A DNA stretch of 64,000 nucleotides, taken from Orthonyx spaldingii (lineage: Eukaryota > Chordata > Aves > Passeriformes > Orthonychidae). The notes below the pieces were generated by a model. The model did not search any database and was not told the origin of the DNA. It saw only the letters and a list, made by a program, of their open reading frames with translations. The translations under genes and the position numbers were made by a program. The DNA is taken from NCBI GenBank assembly GCA_013397795.1, contig VZTJ01005909.1:849642-913641 (forward strand). Reading direction: 5' to 3'. The stretch's first letter is position 1. Each line of letters starts with the position of its first letter. This document shows, piece by piece, positions 23,401 to 35,823 of this stretch.

Positions 23401-26400
23401 AACACATGCAAGGAAAATGATCCATAGCAGAGATATGCAAAGGGAAGCAAAAATCTGGGAAAAATTAATGTCCACAGCAGCAATTGTTGGGGAGACAGTG
23501 ATCAGGCAGGGCTTTTAAACTAAGCAGTACTGAGGAAGAGGCTCTACCCAGGGCAGATCCCAAATCTGTGGATGGAAGGATTCTGCACTACTGCTCTGTG
23601 GACATGGCCATGCCCAAAGGTGTCTCCAGAGAGATGATCCTGAGTCCCATGGAGCATGGTCACGCCATCTGGACATGGTATGGCTAAAAGGGTTAACTGT
23701 CCAAGACACAGCAAAAGGAGAGCTCCTTTGTTTTTCATTTCAGTTTTAGAGAGCTGCCTGTTGCTGAGGTATCTGAGCTACTTCTGGAAAGGAGTTAGAA
23801 CAATAAATAAATTCCTCCATCTCCTAGTCTGGGTGACAAGAGCAACCTCTGGCTTCTCTGGTCACTGAAGCCAACTCTGTAATTGCTTATGTCACACAGC
23901 CTTGCTCCATCCACATACCCTGACTCTGACCTGAAAAGTCAAGGTGCAGGTCAGTTCATGTCTCTGCTGTCTAGCAGCTGCTTGGTATCCTCCACAGGCA
24001 CAGCTGGGGTTGCAAGAGGGCCATTGGCTGGGTTAAACTGGCAGCACCCCACTGAGTTATTTGGGACCCTCCTGAACTGCCATCCTTGCTGAAAAATGCT
24101 GCTCAGGGACAGCTGAGACAGCTCCCAACAGACACCGTGCAGGGTTTGGTGAGTGTGAAGTGGAAGGTGAGAGCCTGGCAAAATCCACTGCACTACAGCT
24201 GTCTCAGGATTGACTTTATCATGCCTGGTCAGGGAGGAGGCTTGCACAAGAGGAAGGGATGGAATTAAAACCACACTGCACAAAGCCCTCAAAAATGTTC
24301 TAAGGAATAAAGCTGGAGCTGCTTGCTGGTGCTGGCACCAAGGGATGGCTCTGGTTCTAGGTCCAGCACCTGCAGCCACCCCTGGCTCCCTGTTCCAGAG
24401 CAGAGTAAGCACCATCCTCTTCTCATGCCAGGAAACAGGCACTGAGCCTTCCTGCTCACACAGTGGCAGGAGGTTGTGACTGCCTGGGAGGCACTGCGAC
24501 ACACCAGAGCTTGCAAATGCCTGTTCTGGGGAGGTTTCTCCACTCCCCAAGCTGACTTCCAGCTGGAGACACGTGTCTGTGCTTGTCCCCAAGGCAGACA
24601 GCAGCAACAGAGGCATCCTCTGGTGCCGCTCCCCACGAGCAGACCATGGCAAAGAATTGGAGTGACAGCCTCCAGGGACACGGCAGCAATTTCATCACCA
24701 CACACGCAACGACAGCACTTGCCTTCCTTGCTGAAACCCAGTGGTGAGACACTGATTAGTGTCACTAATCCTGGCTGTCTCAAGGCAGACACCCAGCCTG
24801 CTGTAACTCTGCTGAGAGCCCACCAGCTCATTGCACACATGCTCGCCTCTCAGACCTAGATCAGATGCAGGCTTGAGGAGGAGGAAGGGTTTGCCTGCAA
24901 GTCTCTACCACTGCCCTCTCCACCCCAACAGCTCTTTTTCAGTGCAAACCTGGCTCTGTCTGCTCCTTTTGAACACCTACTGCTAGCTGAACCTAGAATG
25001 GCCTGATCAACAGGGAGAAAAAGGAAGCTAAAGTCTGTTTCTCTTCACCCATCCACCAGCAGAGCTATTGCTCCAGCCCCCACATGCTAATGCCAGTGAT
25101 GGGAGGAAGGAGGAACCCAGCTGGACTCCTCCAAGGCAGGGATGGAGCAGAGTGAGCTGCTGCTGGGCCAGCACTTAGGAGAAAAGCATCTTCAGCTAGA
25201 CAACTCAGCAAATTTGATCTGAAACTGGCAAGAGAGAGAAAACATAAAGCCTTTAAATGTCATCCTGGGTTTGACTGCCACAAGCACTACAGACAGACAG
25301 ACAGAACGATAAGCACAGTCCTGCATAAAGAGCCGGATGCCCTACTTTGATCTACTCAAGTATTTACTAATGTGTCCCACAGCTGGCAGGAGCTGTTAGC
25401 AACTCAAGAAATCTGGTTTTCTGCCACCAGCTCTGCTCTGGGACCTCAAGGAAATCCCAAAACCACTCCAGGTTGCAGTTTCTCCTTCTTGCAGGCAATG
25501 ACGCTTTCCTCCAACCCCTAGTGGTGGCTAGGTTAAAGACTGACCCTGGTAATGTACTAGAGCAAGCAGCCTTGGGGAACCCTCCAAGCCTAAATGCACA
25601 TGTGCAGTGAGTCAAAGCTCTGGTTTGGGTCCTACACCCAGAGACAGGCCGGATCAATTCCTTGGGAGAGGCAAAGTCAAAATCATCAACACATATCCTG
25701 TGCTATTCACTCTTCTGAGATGTGGGCAAGTCATATCATCTTCTCCTTCCTTCTTCTGGCAGCACTGGGGAGATAGCCAGTCCATTTGTGCACAAGGGCT
25801 CTTCCCTGTGCATAAGGCAGCCCTGCTTGGAAAAAACCCCACCGTTTCTGGCCTGACCGCAGGTACAGATGTGCCAAAACTAGGAAGCACAAGTGCTGCA
25901 TTCCCCTGAAGTCAAGGACCCACCATGGCTGTTGGGGAAGTTCCTCTTCATCCTCACTTTGCAAATGAACAAGCTAGGATAAACCTGGAACTGCTGTACC
26001 AGAGCAAAGAGTGCTGGGGGAGAGCAGATGTGTGTGTACAGCACAAAAGCACTTTGCACAGTGGGGATGATCGATGATTCCCCTTCCAGTCCTCCTCCCA
26101 TCCAAACAAGCCTCAAGAACGTGGTGTGCCTCAGCATTGCTGGAAGATGGCAACATGCACAAAATGGGAGCCCTGCAGGCAGGGTGGGCCAATGGGAAAT
26201 GATTGATAGTAGCTTGCTGGACTTGTGAAGGATAGATACCTTCACTGGGAGTCGCCAGGTGCATGCCTGGGATGTCCTCAACACTCAAATTTCACAGAGC
26301 TCAAACTACACCTTCTGGCAAAATAACTTAAACTGCAGATACAAAAGAGGAGCCTCCAAAATGTTCAAGAAGTTGGGACATTACAGAAATGCCCCATCAA

Positions 26401-29147
26401 AAGGGCAAGGGGTTCCTGCCAGGTGGCATAGCATATGAGGCATGGCCAAAAATACAGTCCAGCCAAAATGCTCCCTCCTGCACAGATGTCAGCATTAGCT
26501 GGTGCTCTGTACCCTGTCACAGCACTTACTTCCATGCACAAAATAAAAACTGGAGTCGCCAACATACCCAATGGGTCTGTCAAACTAATCAGGTTAGGAG
26601 GACTGGAAACACACCAGCAGCAAGAGCCAGCCCCTGCTCCAGAGCTCTTGCAGAAATCACGCATCCAGGAGACGGAAAAGCCTTTGTCATTCCCGTAACC
26701 AGGTCAATAAAGGCACAGACAACTCCATCCAGAGAGAGACTTTTTTTATGAATCACAAGAAAGAGCAGCTTCAGCTCCCCCAGCTGCAAATAGGTGGGCA
26801 GGCACAAAGACGCAGCATGGAAACGTGTCTGTGCAACACGTGTGGGCAATCGGCCGCCCCGCACATGGCCAGAATATGGGGCAGGAGGAAACCGCTCTGA
26901 ACCGAGTCGGGAGAAACAGCGGCGGTAGCTCAGTGTGACTTCTCCCACCCCCACCAGCTGGGCTCCCAAATCCAACAGCCTCCCACCCATATGCATGTCT
27001 GGCATGCTGGGGAGTGACAACAGACTACACAAGGATTTCAAAGCTGAGAGGTCCCAGGCAGCTTTGAATGGCCTCGGATTCATGGAGTGACAATAACCCC
27101 CCCACTTCGGGGAGGAAAAATACCCAAAATGAACTCCATCCTGGTTCCTCAAGAACAAAGCAGTCCCGTCCCCAAACCAACAGTTATCTGTGGGTGCACT
27201 CTACTGTAACACTGTTATTTCTGGAGCTCTTAGTTAAGTGAGAAGTCCAGAGGACTGGACAGAGCTTTTTTTGATCAAATTTCAGAGCAGCAGCACCCTT
27301 TGTTGTCTCTCCTTCCTTTTAACATATTTATTTTTCAAGCCCTTAATTCAGTGGCACAGAGGAGGGTAAATCACACATTGGTGGCAAAGTCTAGCACAGG
27401 CTGCCTCCCCTTTGCATCTGAGAACCACACTCTAACCACAGGAAAGGATGTGTCCTCATTATCACCAGCATTTTCTAGGCCCTAGACAAAAGAACCTTGG
27501 TGCAGAGTGTACCTACAGTAAAAGTAGATATAAGGTTGTTTATTATACACAATATTGTTTTATTTCACAACCAAATCTTGAACCTGGCCCCGAGGTGCCC
27601 AACCCGGGCTGCTTCTCCAGGCAGGTGGGCAGCAGTGCAGGTCACTCCTTCTGTGCTGATCAGCTTGTGACGCTACAGCACAGGGAGCAGCTCCCCATCC
27701 ATCACCATAACACAGCATCCCAAAATGCAGAGTGCCCCCTGCAGCACTGGGACACCGCGGCAGTGGCACTGGGAGAGCTGCGTGGGTCAGCCCTGCCTGG
27801 CAGGGTCCTGCAAGTTACTACACCCAGTCTCCAAGTTATTTGCACAAGTACTCCAGAGTCTGGGAATGCCACCAGACACCAGGAGAAGCAGGAAAATACC
27901 AGGCTGCAACTTTGCGAACAAAATGAATTCGCTGGCTTAACACTCACATAATTAAAAGCAGGCGCATCCCTCGGTAACTGTTAGCATGGGGATGTGCTTG
28001 GTTGTGTGTTTGCTTTCGAGGGGCTGTAATACCACCTACAAAGGCAAAACTGGTCACCACTCCCTCTGCAGAGCCAGGCTGCTCATAGCACTGATGAAAC
28101 ACACAGGGAACATCCTTGCCCCAGATCTATTTTATTTCCCATTGAAACAGGAGTAACTGTAGCTCCTTCCTGCCAAGGAGGTCTGAGCCACCCACTGCTT
28201 CTCTCTCCTGGCAATTCAGAAGACTCTGACAGCCATGGGGACCTCATTCCTGAGAGAGGAGAGAATTCTTTTGCTCACTATTGCTGGGAATGGCAATGGG
28301 CCCTGCTCTCCACACCCATCCACCAGCCAACTCCCTGGCTTTAGGTGGCTCCTACTGGCTCTTGGCACCACTGCTGGGAAGGGGCAACTCCCGCTCTCCT
28401 CTCCTCACAGGGCAGACTGAATAACGGTTTTGATCGATGAACAACAGGCAGTGAGGGCAGCCCCAGAGCGAGCAACCTCCAGTCCCCACTCTCAAAGGGG
28501 AATCAACCACCCACCATCCAGGTGTGGTCCAGCAGAGCTCCAGGCTGCAAGCTGCTCCCAATAGCAGGGAAAAGCCTTCCCAGGAGCCTTTCCCTCTTAC
28601 CCAGCACTTCTTGTGCCGCTTCCCACACCAGTTCCCCCTCACAGAGTGTGTTGCATAGTATTTAAATACAACCAGGTCTGGGCAAGCCAGATTTCAGTTG
28701 ATCCCATGTCCCCTCTGTCAGGCAACGCTAAGAAAGGGGTCACGATTCCTCCACCAGCTGTTAGTACAGCATCATTTAATGCAAACCCTTACAACCTTCC
28801 TCCTCCAGCCTCCCCCAGGCAGAGAGCAGCAGAAAGTGATCTCCCCCAGGGAAAAGAGAGGAGATTTCCCACATAATGGGCACCAGTATTAAGTCTTCCA
28901 ACTGCTGCAGCTTTCCTTTCATTCTGTGACTTCATGAACATCACTCGATGTTGGCAGCAGCCCCGGAGGGTATCACAAGGCACCTGAAAGGAAAAGAGCC
29001 TCTTCAACTACCGCCATCTAGGCTGCCTCTGAGACAGAGAGCGGCAGCTCTGGCCGCGCACCGCCACACTGACCAGGCAGCTCACAGCCAGGCACTGGAT
29101 CAGCCATGCCTCAAGAGGGCTTTGATGACATCTTTAGGGTGTCATGG

Positions 29148-29180
29148 CTAATTAGAGCCCTGACTATACCCTCTAATTAG
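29148..29180. promoter_or_regulatory. paired CTAATTAG homeodomain-type palindromes
   Basis: The octamer CTAATTAG occurs at 29148-29155 and again at 29173-29180, 25 bp apart start to start. TAATTA is the classic core bound by many homeodomain proteins, and the octamer is its own reverse complement. The surrounding few hundred bases are non-repetitive. Calling it an enhancer is inference. Confidence 0.4.
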
Positions 29181-31093
29181 GTAACACTTGCAGACAAATC
29201 ACTCTGTCCTCTTCAAACCACTTCACACCTCCACATACATCCCTAATTGACTTGAAAGTTGACTCGGCACTTCTTCCCGGACCTCCTTCCATTTCACAAG
29301 GCATTTCGAAATAAATAAACCCTGCTCCTCAGTCCTGTCTCTCAGAGCCCAGCTGGGGAATTGCCCTTACATCCGCACAGGCGTGCACCTGCACGACCTG
29401 ACACAAAACCTCCATCACAGGCACAAAGCAAATGCTCTGACGCAGCGGCAGCATCGTCCTCCTCTGATCTCTTGTTTCTAGCCATCCTGATGCTACTTTC
29501 AACAACAGTCAGCAAAGCTTTTTCTCAGAGAACAGGAGTGTTTGCGATGCGTCAGTGTCCTACTAAAAACATTGCCCGGGGACTTGCGAGAGAAACAAGG
29601 GCTCCAGCAAAGGAGCCTGATATCTGGCAACAGAAGGCATTAGAAAAAACCCTAACCATTGAGAAATTAATATGCCAGAATGTCATCAAGTGCCAACATT
29701 TCAATCCAGAAGCTTGATTTCTGTTTTCATTAGGTAATGAATAAACTGAAACGATCCAAATGTTTTCAGTTTCCCAATAGTACAAAATTTGAGTATATAG
29801 GCAACACCCCCCACCATCATAACTGCAAACATGCTGAACAAAAACTATCAAAATTCATAGAAGATAAATATTGAGCCCTTAAAAGCCTGCTATGAGAACA
29901 ATGTCTCTTTATTTGCTTTCCGTGAGGTTTGTTATAACAAGAGAGAAAGCCTCCAGTATACAGTGTTTTAATATATATACACGCATTCACAGCTGGAATA
30001 ATAGATTTTAAGGACTGAGGACAATATTGCAGCTGGATGTATGCAGAAATGCATAAACATACCTTCAAAAACATAGTCCTTGCACCCTACCCAGATATGC
30101 AGAGGGACACATATATAAAACACACACACTCTCCATATTTCAGATCGATCAGAATCATTCATTAAATCAGACTCTCTGAAGTTTCTGCTGCTTTGGGAAA
30201 ACATGATCCTGGGGAGACATCATGCATGAACTTAACAACCAGCAGAAAATGAAACCATAACATGCTGCATCTTGAAAGCCAGCTCTGAATCTAACTTAAT
30301 CCCTGCTCCGGACAATGCCTCTAGAGAGGCATTAAAACCATGCTAAGGTGTTTTCCTGAATTTCCCAGATTCCCCGGAGATTCCCTGGCACTCTGACTGC
30401 ATCCATCTCTTTCTTGCTTCGAAGATGTTTCCAGCCGAGCACTTCCATCCTTACTCCTACTCCTTCCTTGGCCGATGACGGACAGACCCAGCAGAGCAGC
30501 ATCCGGAGAGCTGCGTCCTGCTCTGACAGCAGGATGAGTTAGCGGGACAGCTTGTGGGGTTTAACACTCGTAATCCTACAAGACGTGCAGGGGAATGATG
30601 TACATGCAGGGAGATGTTGTACGGGGCTTGAAGGGTCAAGAGCAGCTTTGCATTCTCCTTTCCCATCCCCAACAAAGGAATTCTAGCAGATCTCGTGCCC
30701 CCTAGTGTCATCCTGGCGAACGGACTGACACCAGGCACTGCCAAGCACTGGGTACCACCTGGCCCAGGCAGTGCCCTTGCTTATTCCACAGCGAACCTGC
30801 CACCGTCTCCTGCTGGCACCTAGAGCATAGTGAAACGCCATTCCCAACAGTTCATGTAAAGGGTAGCATGAGCTTGCTGTCCCTCCCCAGCACCCCAGGG
30901 CAGCCACAGACCCCCAGGTGTCCCCATGCCCAGCACGGTGCCACCTCTGTTCTGCTCTGGAGGAGCCCCAGCAAGATCTGCCCCACCAGCAGATAGCCCA
31001 CACGGTGTCACTGGAGAAGGGCCAAGAGGAGGAGGCAGAGAGTATCTGCAGGGGACACTGTCCAGAATACAACTCCTCCTAAAAATAGATAGA

Positions 31094-31120
31094 CCCTGGA
31101 AGGGCACGGCCCTTCCAGGG
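31094..31120. other. perfect 12-bp inverted repeat with 3-base loop
   Basis: CCCTGGAAGGGC at 31094-31105 and its exact reverse complement at 31109-31120 flank the loop ACG. The flanking bases do not extend the stem. No bacterial-type terminator role is expected in this genome. It may be chance, a recent palindromic mutation or a short structured RNA or DNA element. Confidence 0.85.
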
Positions 31121-31844
31121 AATGGGAATGCTCAGTGCTAGGAGCTCAGGGTTTGGCATGATAAAACTTCAAAGTACACGAATGCAAGGCACTTTGTTGC
31201 CCTGTTTCTTCCCCATGAGAGCACCTGTGGCATCAGGCTCCGGCTATGAGCACAAGAACAATGCACAAAAATCAGCCCAGAACCCAGCATCCCTGCATGC
31301 CAGCCTGCTCTGACCAAAGATCCAGCATCTCCTCAGAAAATGCTCATGCTGACTTTAACACCAATGAGTGCAACAGAGACCAGACCCCGCACACAGAGCA
31401 CCTAAACAAGAGGCGTGTGCTGGAAAGGTGCACAGGCAATGTGAATGCACGTGCCTCAGTTTCCCCATCTGCCCAGCATGTCCGATGCAGCTTACCCTCT
31501 CTTATTTTCCTCATCCCTCCTGTTCAACTATTAGTTCTTGTGGGAAGAGGCACCCCAGGAATACACCTAGACCATTGGCCCCTTCCAGCATCTGCTAGCA
31601 GCATGCAAGCAAACCTCAGTAACCCACCACCAAAATTTGGAGGAATTCTCCCCAGGGCACTGACCTGAGTATGCTGCTTTCTTCTGCAACACCGAGCAGG
31701 GACTATAGCTTAGAATAATGGGGAAGTAACTCAGTTCAGTGCTGACAAAGCATCACAAGCCCCAGCGGGGTGGGAGGGGAGGAGGTGTCCTTCCCTCACG
31801 CTGCCATGCCTGGTATACATCATGTTTAGGGCCAGGCATACGTC

Positions 31845-32035
31845 ACCGACACAAAATGGACAAATTGGAGGGATTTCAGAAAAACGAGTGACAAAAATGA
31901 TCAGGAGGGAGAAGGGATTGATTTACAAGGGGAGATTAAAAAAGCTGTGATCAGCCTAGCTGGGCTGAGCAAGTACTGACTGCAAGAAGCAGTTGGATGT
32001 TAATCTGCAAATGGGATGAAAACAATACAGGAAGG
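31845..32035 (+). mobile_element. old CR1 LINE fragment, + orientation
   Basis: The text 'atggacaaattggagggatttcag' in part, then 'gtgacaaaaatgatcaggaggg' in part and 'ggggagattaaaaaagctg' in part, aligns by eye with the CR1 segment that reads roughly 'caaactggagagagttcagaggagagcaacaaaaatgat'. It is strongly diverged and truncated at both ends. Boundaries are approximate. Confidence 0.55.
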
Positions 32036-32226
32036 AGTAATTTAGCATCTTCATCAGTATCAGGATGAAATGAGTGGAACTCAGGGCTGAGTAGGCAGGG
32101 AAAAAAATCCCAAACCAACCTGAAAACTCCTTTCCTAGTTATGCATGACTGTCTCCATCAAAACACTCAAAGTCCCCAAAACTCACTCTGCCTCAGACAA
32201 GGACCCTCAGGAGCAACTGAGCCTGT

Positions 32227-32227
32227 G

Positions 32228-32258
<31 letters not shown>

Positions 32259-32297
32259 ACACACGCACACACAGGCACACACACAAAAACACACAGA
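32227..32297. repeat. (CA)n microsatellite, imperfect
   Basis: CA dinucleotides run from 32227, first as a pure block of about 26 bases, then interrupted by T, G and A substitutions ('acatac', 'acgcac', 'aggcac', 'acaaaaac'). The interruptions suggest an old, partly decayed microsatellite. Confidence 0.95.
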
Positions 32298-34079
32298 GGC
32301 ACATACAGCGCCCTTCTCCACCCCTGACTTACACTCAGGAAAGCAGCAGGGCCGCCACGATAGCCGGAGAGGATGGAGGCTTCACGCTTGCAGGGAAGCA
32401 GCAGAGAGCGAAGGCTAGAGCTGCTGGGAGAAGTGGGAAGGTCCCCGCAAGAAGGATGCTTTCGCACTCCCAAGTCTTCACAGGGGAAAGGTGCTGAGAT
32501 GGCTTCCTGCAAAGTGGCAGGAGTGAGCTCAGCTGCGAGCGCTCAGATATTTACACACAAACAGCACATTACTCAGCAACTCCCATTTGTCAGGCATAAT
32601 GGCAGCGGCAGCAATAATAAACGACAGAGCTGAGAGACAGGCTCCCCAGGCGCACATCCAGCCCCAGCCTGAGCTGGAGCAGGATGCACGCCTCCAGCTT
32701 GTAGGGAATTAACTGAGAGTGGCCAGGAGCTGGGGCTTGTACCCACAAAACTCCTGCTGCCAGCTTCAGAGAGTCAGTCACGTCTCCGAAAGCTAAGCCT
32801 TGGCTGCACAGTTATTTGAATCTGTGTGTGCATCACAAGCTTTGTGGCTCTGAGAGGTACCAGGGCTTTTCCCTTCCTAAGACCAGAAGGTGCCAAGCAC
32901 CTTCCAAGGGGAAGGGGACACAGAGTGTCCTGGCAGGATGGGGTTCCCTTGGGGTAAATCAAACCAAAGACAATGTACAATCATTAGATCACGGCTCGGC
33001 CCGCTCTGACAAGAGGTTCTGATAAACTTATCTTGAGGAGCTGTCGCAAGGAAGTCTGCCAGGCACAAGGCTCTCATTTCTAAAGCTCAGCCTGTCTCGG
33101 GAAAGTCCACCCACTGCAGAAAACCCCAGAGACCTCTGGTCCCAGGACCTTGTCCCAGCGTGCTCCCTGGTCAGACACGAGCATCCCTTGTGCATCTCCA
33201 GACATCACAGCAAAGCTCTAACCCCTCGTGGAGGGGCAGGGCAGGGAGCCGGGAGCAAGAACGGCTGCTCCCACATATTTGCACATTTTGCAACAAGCAG
33301 CCAATGTCAGTGCCTTGCTGCCTGCACACACAGTGGGACCGGCAGCAGCATGCGCAGGTCCTGTCCCTCACACAACTACACAACGTGGTGTGCTGAGAGC
33401 GGGCACAGTCAGTGAAATTCGCTAAATCTGAGCAGAAGTCAGCAAGTTCCCGAGCAAAAAGCAATCCGAGGAAAGGACCTCCTCGACCATCCCACAAATT
33501 AAAACACAAAGAGATGGGCAAAAGAAATTGAACAGCTTTGCAGGCAATCCCCTTACTATAACCTGCGCTCTGAACAGACCCTGCAAATGTGTCCGCAAGC
33601 GTGGGGTGGGGAAGGGTAACAGAGTGAAGAAGTGCCGATTGTTACACCAGAAAAGTTTAGTGGTTAAAGAAACAACTGCCAGGGAAGCTGGAACATGCAG
33701 ACCTGGTTCTCTACCCAGTGAAGGCAGCACAAATTGGCTCACGAGCTGACTGGAGTCACAACTCGTTTTTAGGATTGCAGTGGGGGAAGTCACCAAGATG
33801 TGGAAATGTCAGGGAGTTTTGTGCAGCATAGGGATCGGTGTGTATTATGCAATTCTGGAAAGCAGCCCTCGTACTCACGCTCGGGATGAACTGCCTAGCC
33901 CGGGGAGAGCAGCTCCCCAGAAGTGCCATGCAGACACTTTTCTTATAAAATCACACTTCGGGGGGAAAAAAGGGGGGGAAAAAAAAAATGGACAAAAAGA
34001 AAATCTGCACTGCCACAGCAGAAAAGAAGGCAGGTTGCGCCTTTGGAGAGACGGAGAAGAAGCCTGATCTCCCGCCCAG
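32298..34079. other. non-coding DNA leading into the CpG island
   Basis: No gene recognised. GC content rises toward 34 kb. A polypurine run of G and A tracts lies at about 33958-33990, directly beside the CpG island. Confidence 0.55.
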
Positions 34080-34850
34080 GAAATCCACGGGCTCCGGCTT
34101 ACAAAGAGCAGCCCCGCAGTCCCGGCTCCAGCCCCGTGCACTGCCGCAGGGAGGGCTCATCCCTCCCAGCCCTCAAGCTGGTGCCGGCCGCGATGCCCTC
34201 CCGGCCGGGCAGGGGACGGGGGTCCCGCCGCCGCACGCCGGTGCGGACCCGCTGCCCCGGAGGGTGCGGGGACGCTCCGGCCTCTTGCCCCCCATCTCTC
34301 CCCGCCGGGAATACGGGCACCGCGGGGCAGGAAAATAAGTTGCCCAAATTGTTTCCTCACGGGAGGGCGGATGCGCGGCCCACGTCGGGGCGCGGACACG
34401 CGCGGGCGCTGGAAAGGTGCGCGGCTGCGGGGCGGGAGGGAACACCAAACCAGCGGCGAACGAGGGGGAAGAAAACGTTCCCCCGCGCCCTCCTTTCCGC
34501 TTCCCTCGGCGGCGGGCACCGCGGCTCGCCTCCGCTGACCCCCGTGCCCACACGCCACCTCCCCCGTGCCGTGGGTGGGGGCACACCCCGTGCCGCCCTC
34601 CGGCCCCGGCCGCCCGGTACTCACGGCGCCGTCCTTGCCGCCGCTCCCGGCGCTACCCCATGCAACCACCGGCTGCTTCTGCACCGGCTCGGGGGCTATA
34701 AGCTCTTTTAAACTCCAGCACATAACCCATGTGACCGCAGAAGCCACTGGTAAGGAGCGCCGGGGAGCCAGCGATGAGCTCAGCCCGCACCCCCCGGCAC
34801 AGCGCCGGGGACGCGCTCCCGGCCCCGCCGCACCGCGCGCACCCGCCCGC
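34080..34850. promoter_or_regulatory. CpG island, probable gene promoter
   Basis: CpG density is very high: the 60 bases 34381-34440 alone hold 12 CpG dinucleotides, against none or one in most lines of the flanking DNA. Vertebrate CpG islands of this size and density usually mark promoters and first exons. A perfect-consensus splice donor on the minus strand sits inside (34624 downward), a + strand donor-like GTAAGG follows at 34750, and a TATA-like CTATAAG lies on the + strand at 34696-34702. The island coincides closely with the point where strand composition starts to change (see the switch near 35.58 kb). Direction of transcription is inferred to be at least leftward. Confidence 0.75.
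34625..34723 (-). other. candidate first coding exon (partial), gene unidentified
   Basis: On the minus strand an ATG at 34723-34721 opens exactly 33 codons ending in GGCGCC at 34625, followed at once by GTGAGTACC, an ideal splice donor at phase 0. The peptide starts MCWSLKELIAPEP, is mixed in charge and composition, and ends in a Gly/Ser-rich part, unlike the Arg/Pro/Ala-rich chance frames around it. The frame stays open upstream to about 34945, so the true start could lie further up, although that upstream part is low-complexity. An out-of-frame ATG lies 7 bases upstream (34730), with weak context for both. I do not recognise the protein, and no downstream exon was identified. It could equally be a 5' UTR exon or a non-coding RNA exon. 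Confidence 0.25.
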
Positions 34851-35580
34851 ACACACACAGCGCACACACGGCACACAAGGCACACGCAGGGGCTCACAAA
34901 CACCCGCACCCCCACCCGCACCCCCACAGACACACACCGGTCCACGCCCCTGCGGACACGCCGCCACCTCCTTCCTCCTCACGGATGCTGAGCCGGAGGG
35001 AGGCACCGCACACCCGCGCGCCCCACCGACCTCTGTGCAAATGCACTCTCGTGGGGACGGAGCACCCCGCACACACACACATACACACACAGAGATCACG
35101 AGCAGCAGTCCCTGCGAGTCCTCCCAGCTCCCCAGAGATGCGGCCCCCAGCGTGGTCACCCCAGTGTGCACACACGGTCTTGCACAATGCACCTTCCACA
35201 TGCACAGCCCCTTCCTTCCAACACGAGATGCTGACCCAAGAGAAGGCGCCGTGCTACCACCTCCATGCACACCTCCGTGCGCATCCTTGCACACACTCCA
35301 CTCGTGAGTGCCACGCTCCCTCACACCAACATCCTCTTGGAGTGCCCAACAGAAGCGCCACAGGAAGACGAAAGCACCTCACTCACCCCTCTCACACACG
35401 TTGCACAACCAAGCACCCAACTCACGCGTGGGCTGTGCTCCCTCTCGCACGGCCATTGCAGCCTCACCTGCACCCACCTCCGCCACTTCAATATAACCTG
35501 CTGGTGTGTGCTGAACAAGCCCACCCTGCCCATCCATCACAACCTCAGGCTGTGGGGTCCCCTGTAGCATGTGGGATCAC
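34851..35580. repeat. CAC-rich low-complexity belt next to the CpG island
   Basis: The + strand is dominated by CAC, CCACC and ACAC motifs, with a purer CA microsatellite at about 35069-35092 ('cacacacacacatacacacacag' in part) and CACCC-type blocks at 34895-34930. The open frames across it on both strands (up to 253 codons) are made of His, Thr and Pro or of Val, Cys and Gly, as a simple repeat would give, and are not genes. The minus strand is correspondingly GTG/GGGTG-rich. Confidence 0.75.
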
Positions 35581-35823
35581 TGCATTTCCCACCACACGTA
35601 AAGACAGAGAGCTGTCATGCGTGTGGGTGGGGTCTGCAGGGCAAAGAGGACAGATGTCCCCTTTGTGCTGTGCTCAGTTAGTCCTGATGAGGGAGAAGGC
35701 CCAGGGTGGTCATAGAGCTGGGCCAGGTTGCCCGCTCCAGCCATGACACAACAGAATTGGGAATGCCAGGCTGAAATGTGCCAAGGGGGGACGGGAGCCG
35801 GGTATGAGGCTTTGGTGTGCAAA

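Larger units (their letters stand above)
19618..31844. other. long unique non-coding stretch
   Basis: No gene was recognised across 12 kb. The longest frames (22304-22864, 23951-24652, 24289-24840 and 26589-27158, all minus, 183-233 codons) are rich in Cys, Trp and Ser, as chance frames in C-rich DNA are, and have no domain, no splice-supported edges and no start context of note. Simple features include the polypurine tract at 20407-20457, an A-run near 21800-21813 and a CAGA run at 25289-25304. The bias of C over G on the + strand continues (28741-28800: C 22, G 6). Confidence 0.6.

Noticed and set aside
24289..24840. 183-codon minus frame and overlapping 233-codon minus frame at 23951-24652
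   Set aside because: They overlap each other in different frames, are rich in Cys, Trp and Ser and match no family I know; most likely chance.
26925..26950. tRNA-like A box 'ggtagctcagtg'
   Set aside because: No B box at the right distance and no cloverleaf could be folded around it.
33923..34945. Frames of 262 codons on both strands over the CpG island
   Set aside because: Arg/Pro/Ala/Gly-rich composition on both strands is what GC-rich DNA gives by chance, since stop codons are AT-rich. Only the short part with a clean donor was kept as a candidate.
34774..35307. Long + strand frame rich in His, Thr and Pro
   Set aside because: It is a translation of the CAC-rich simple repeat and has no domain.
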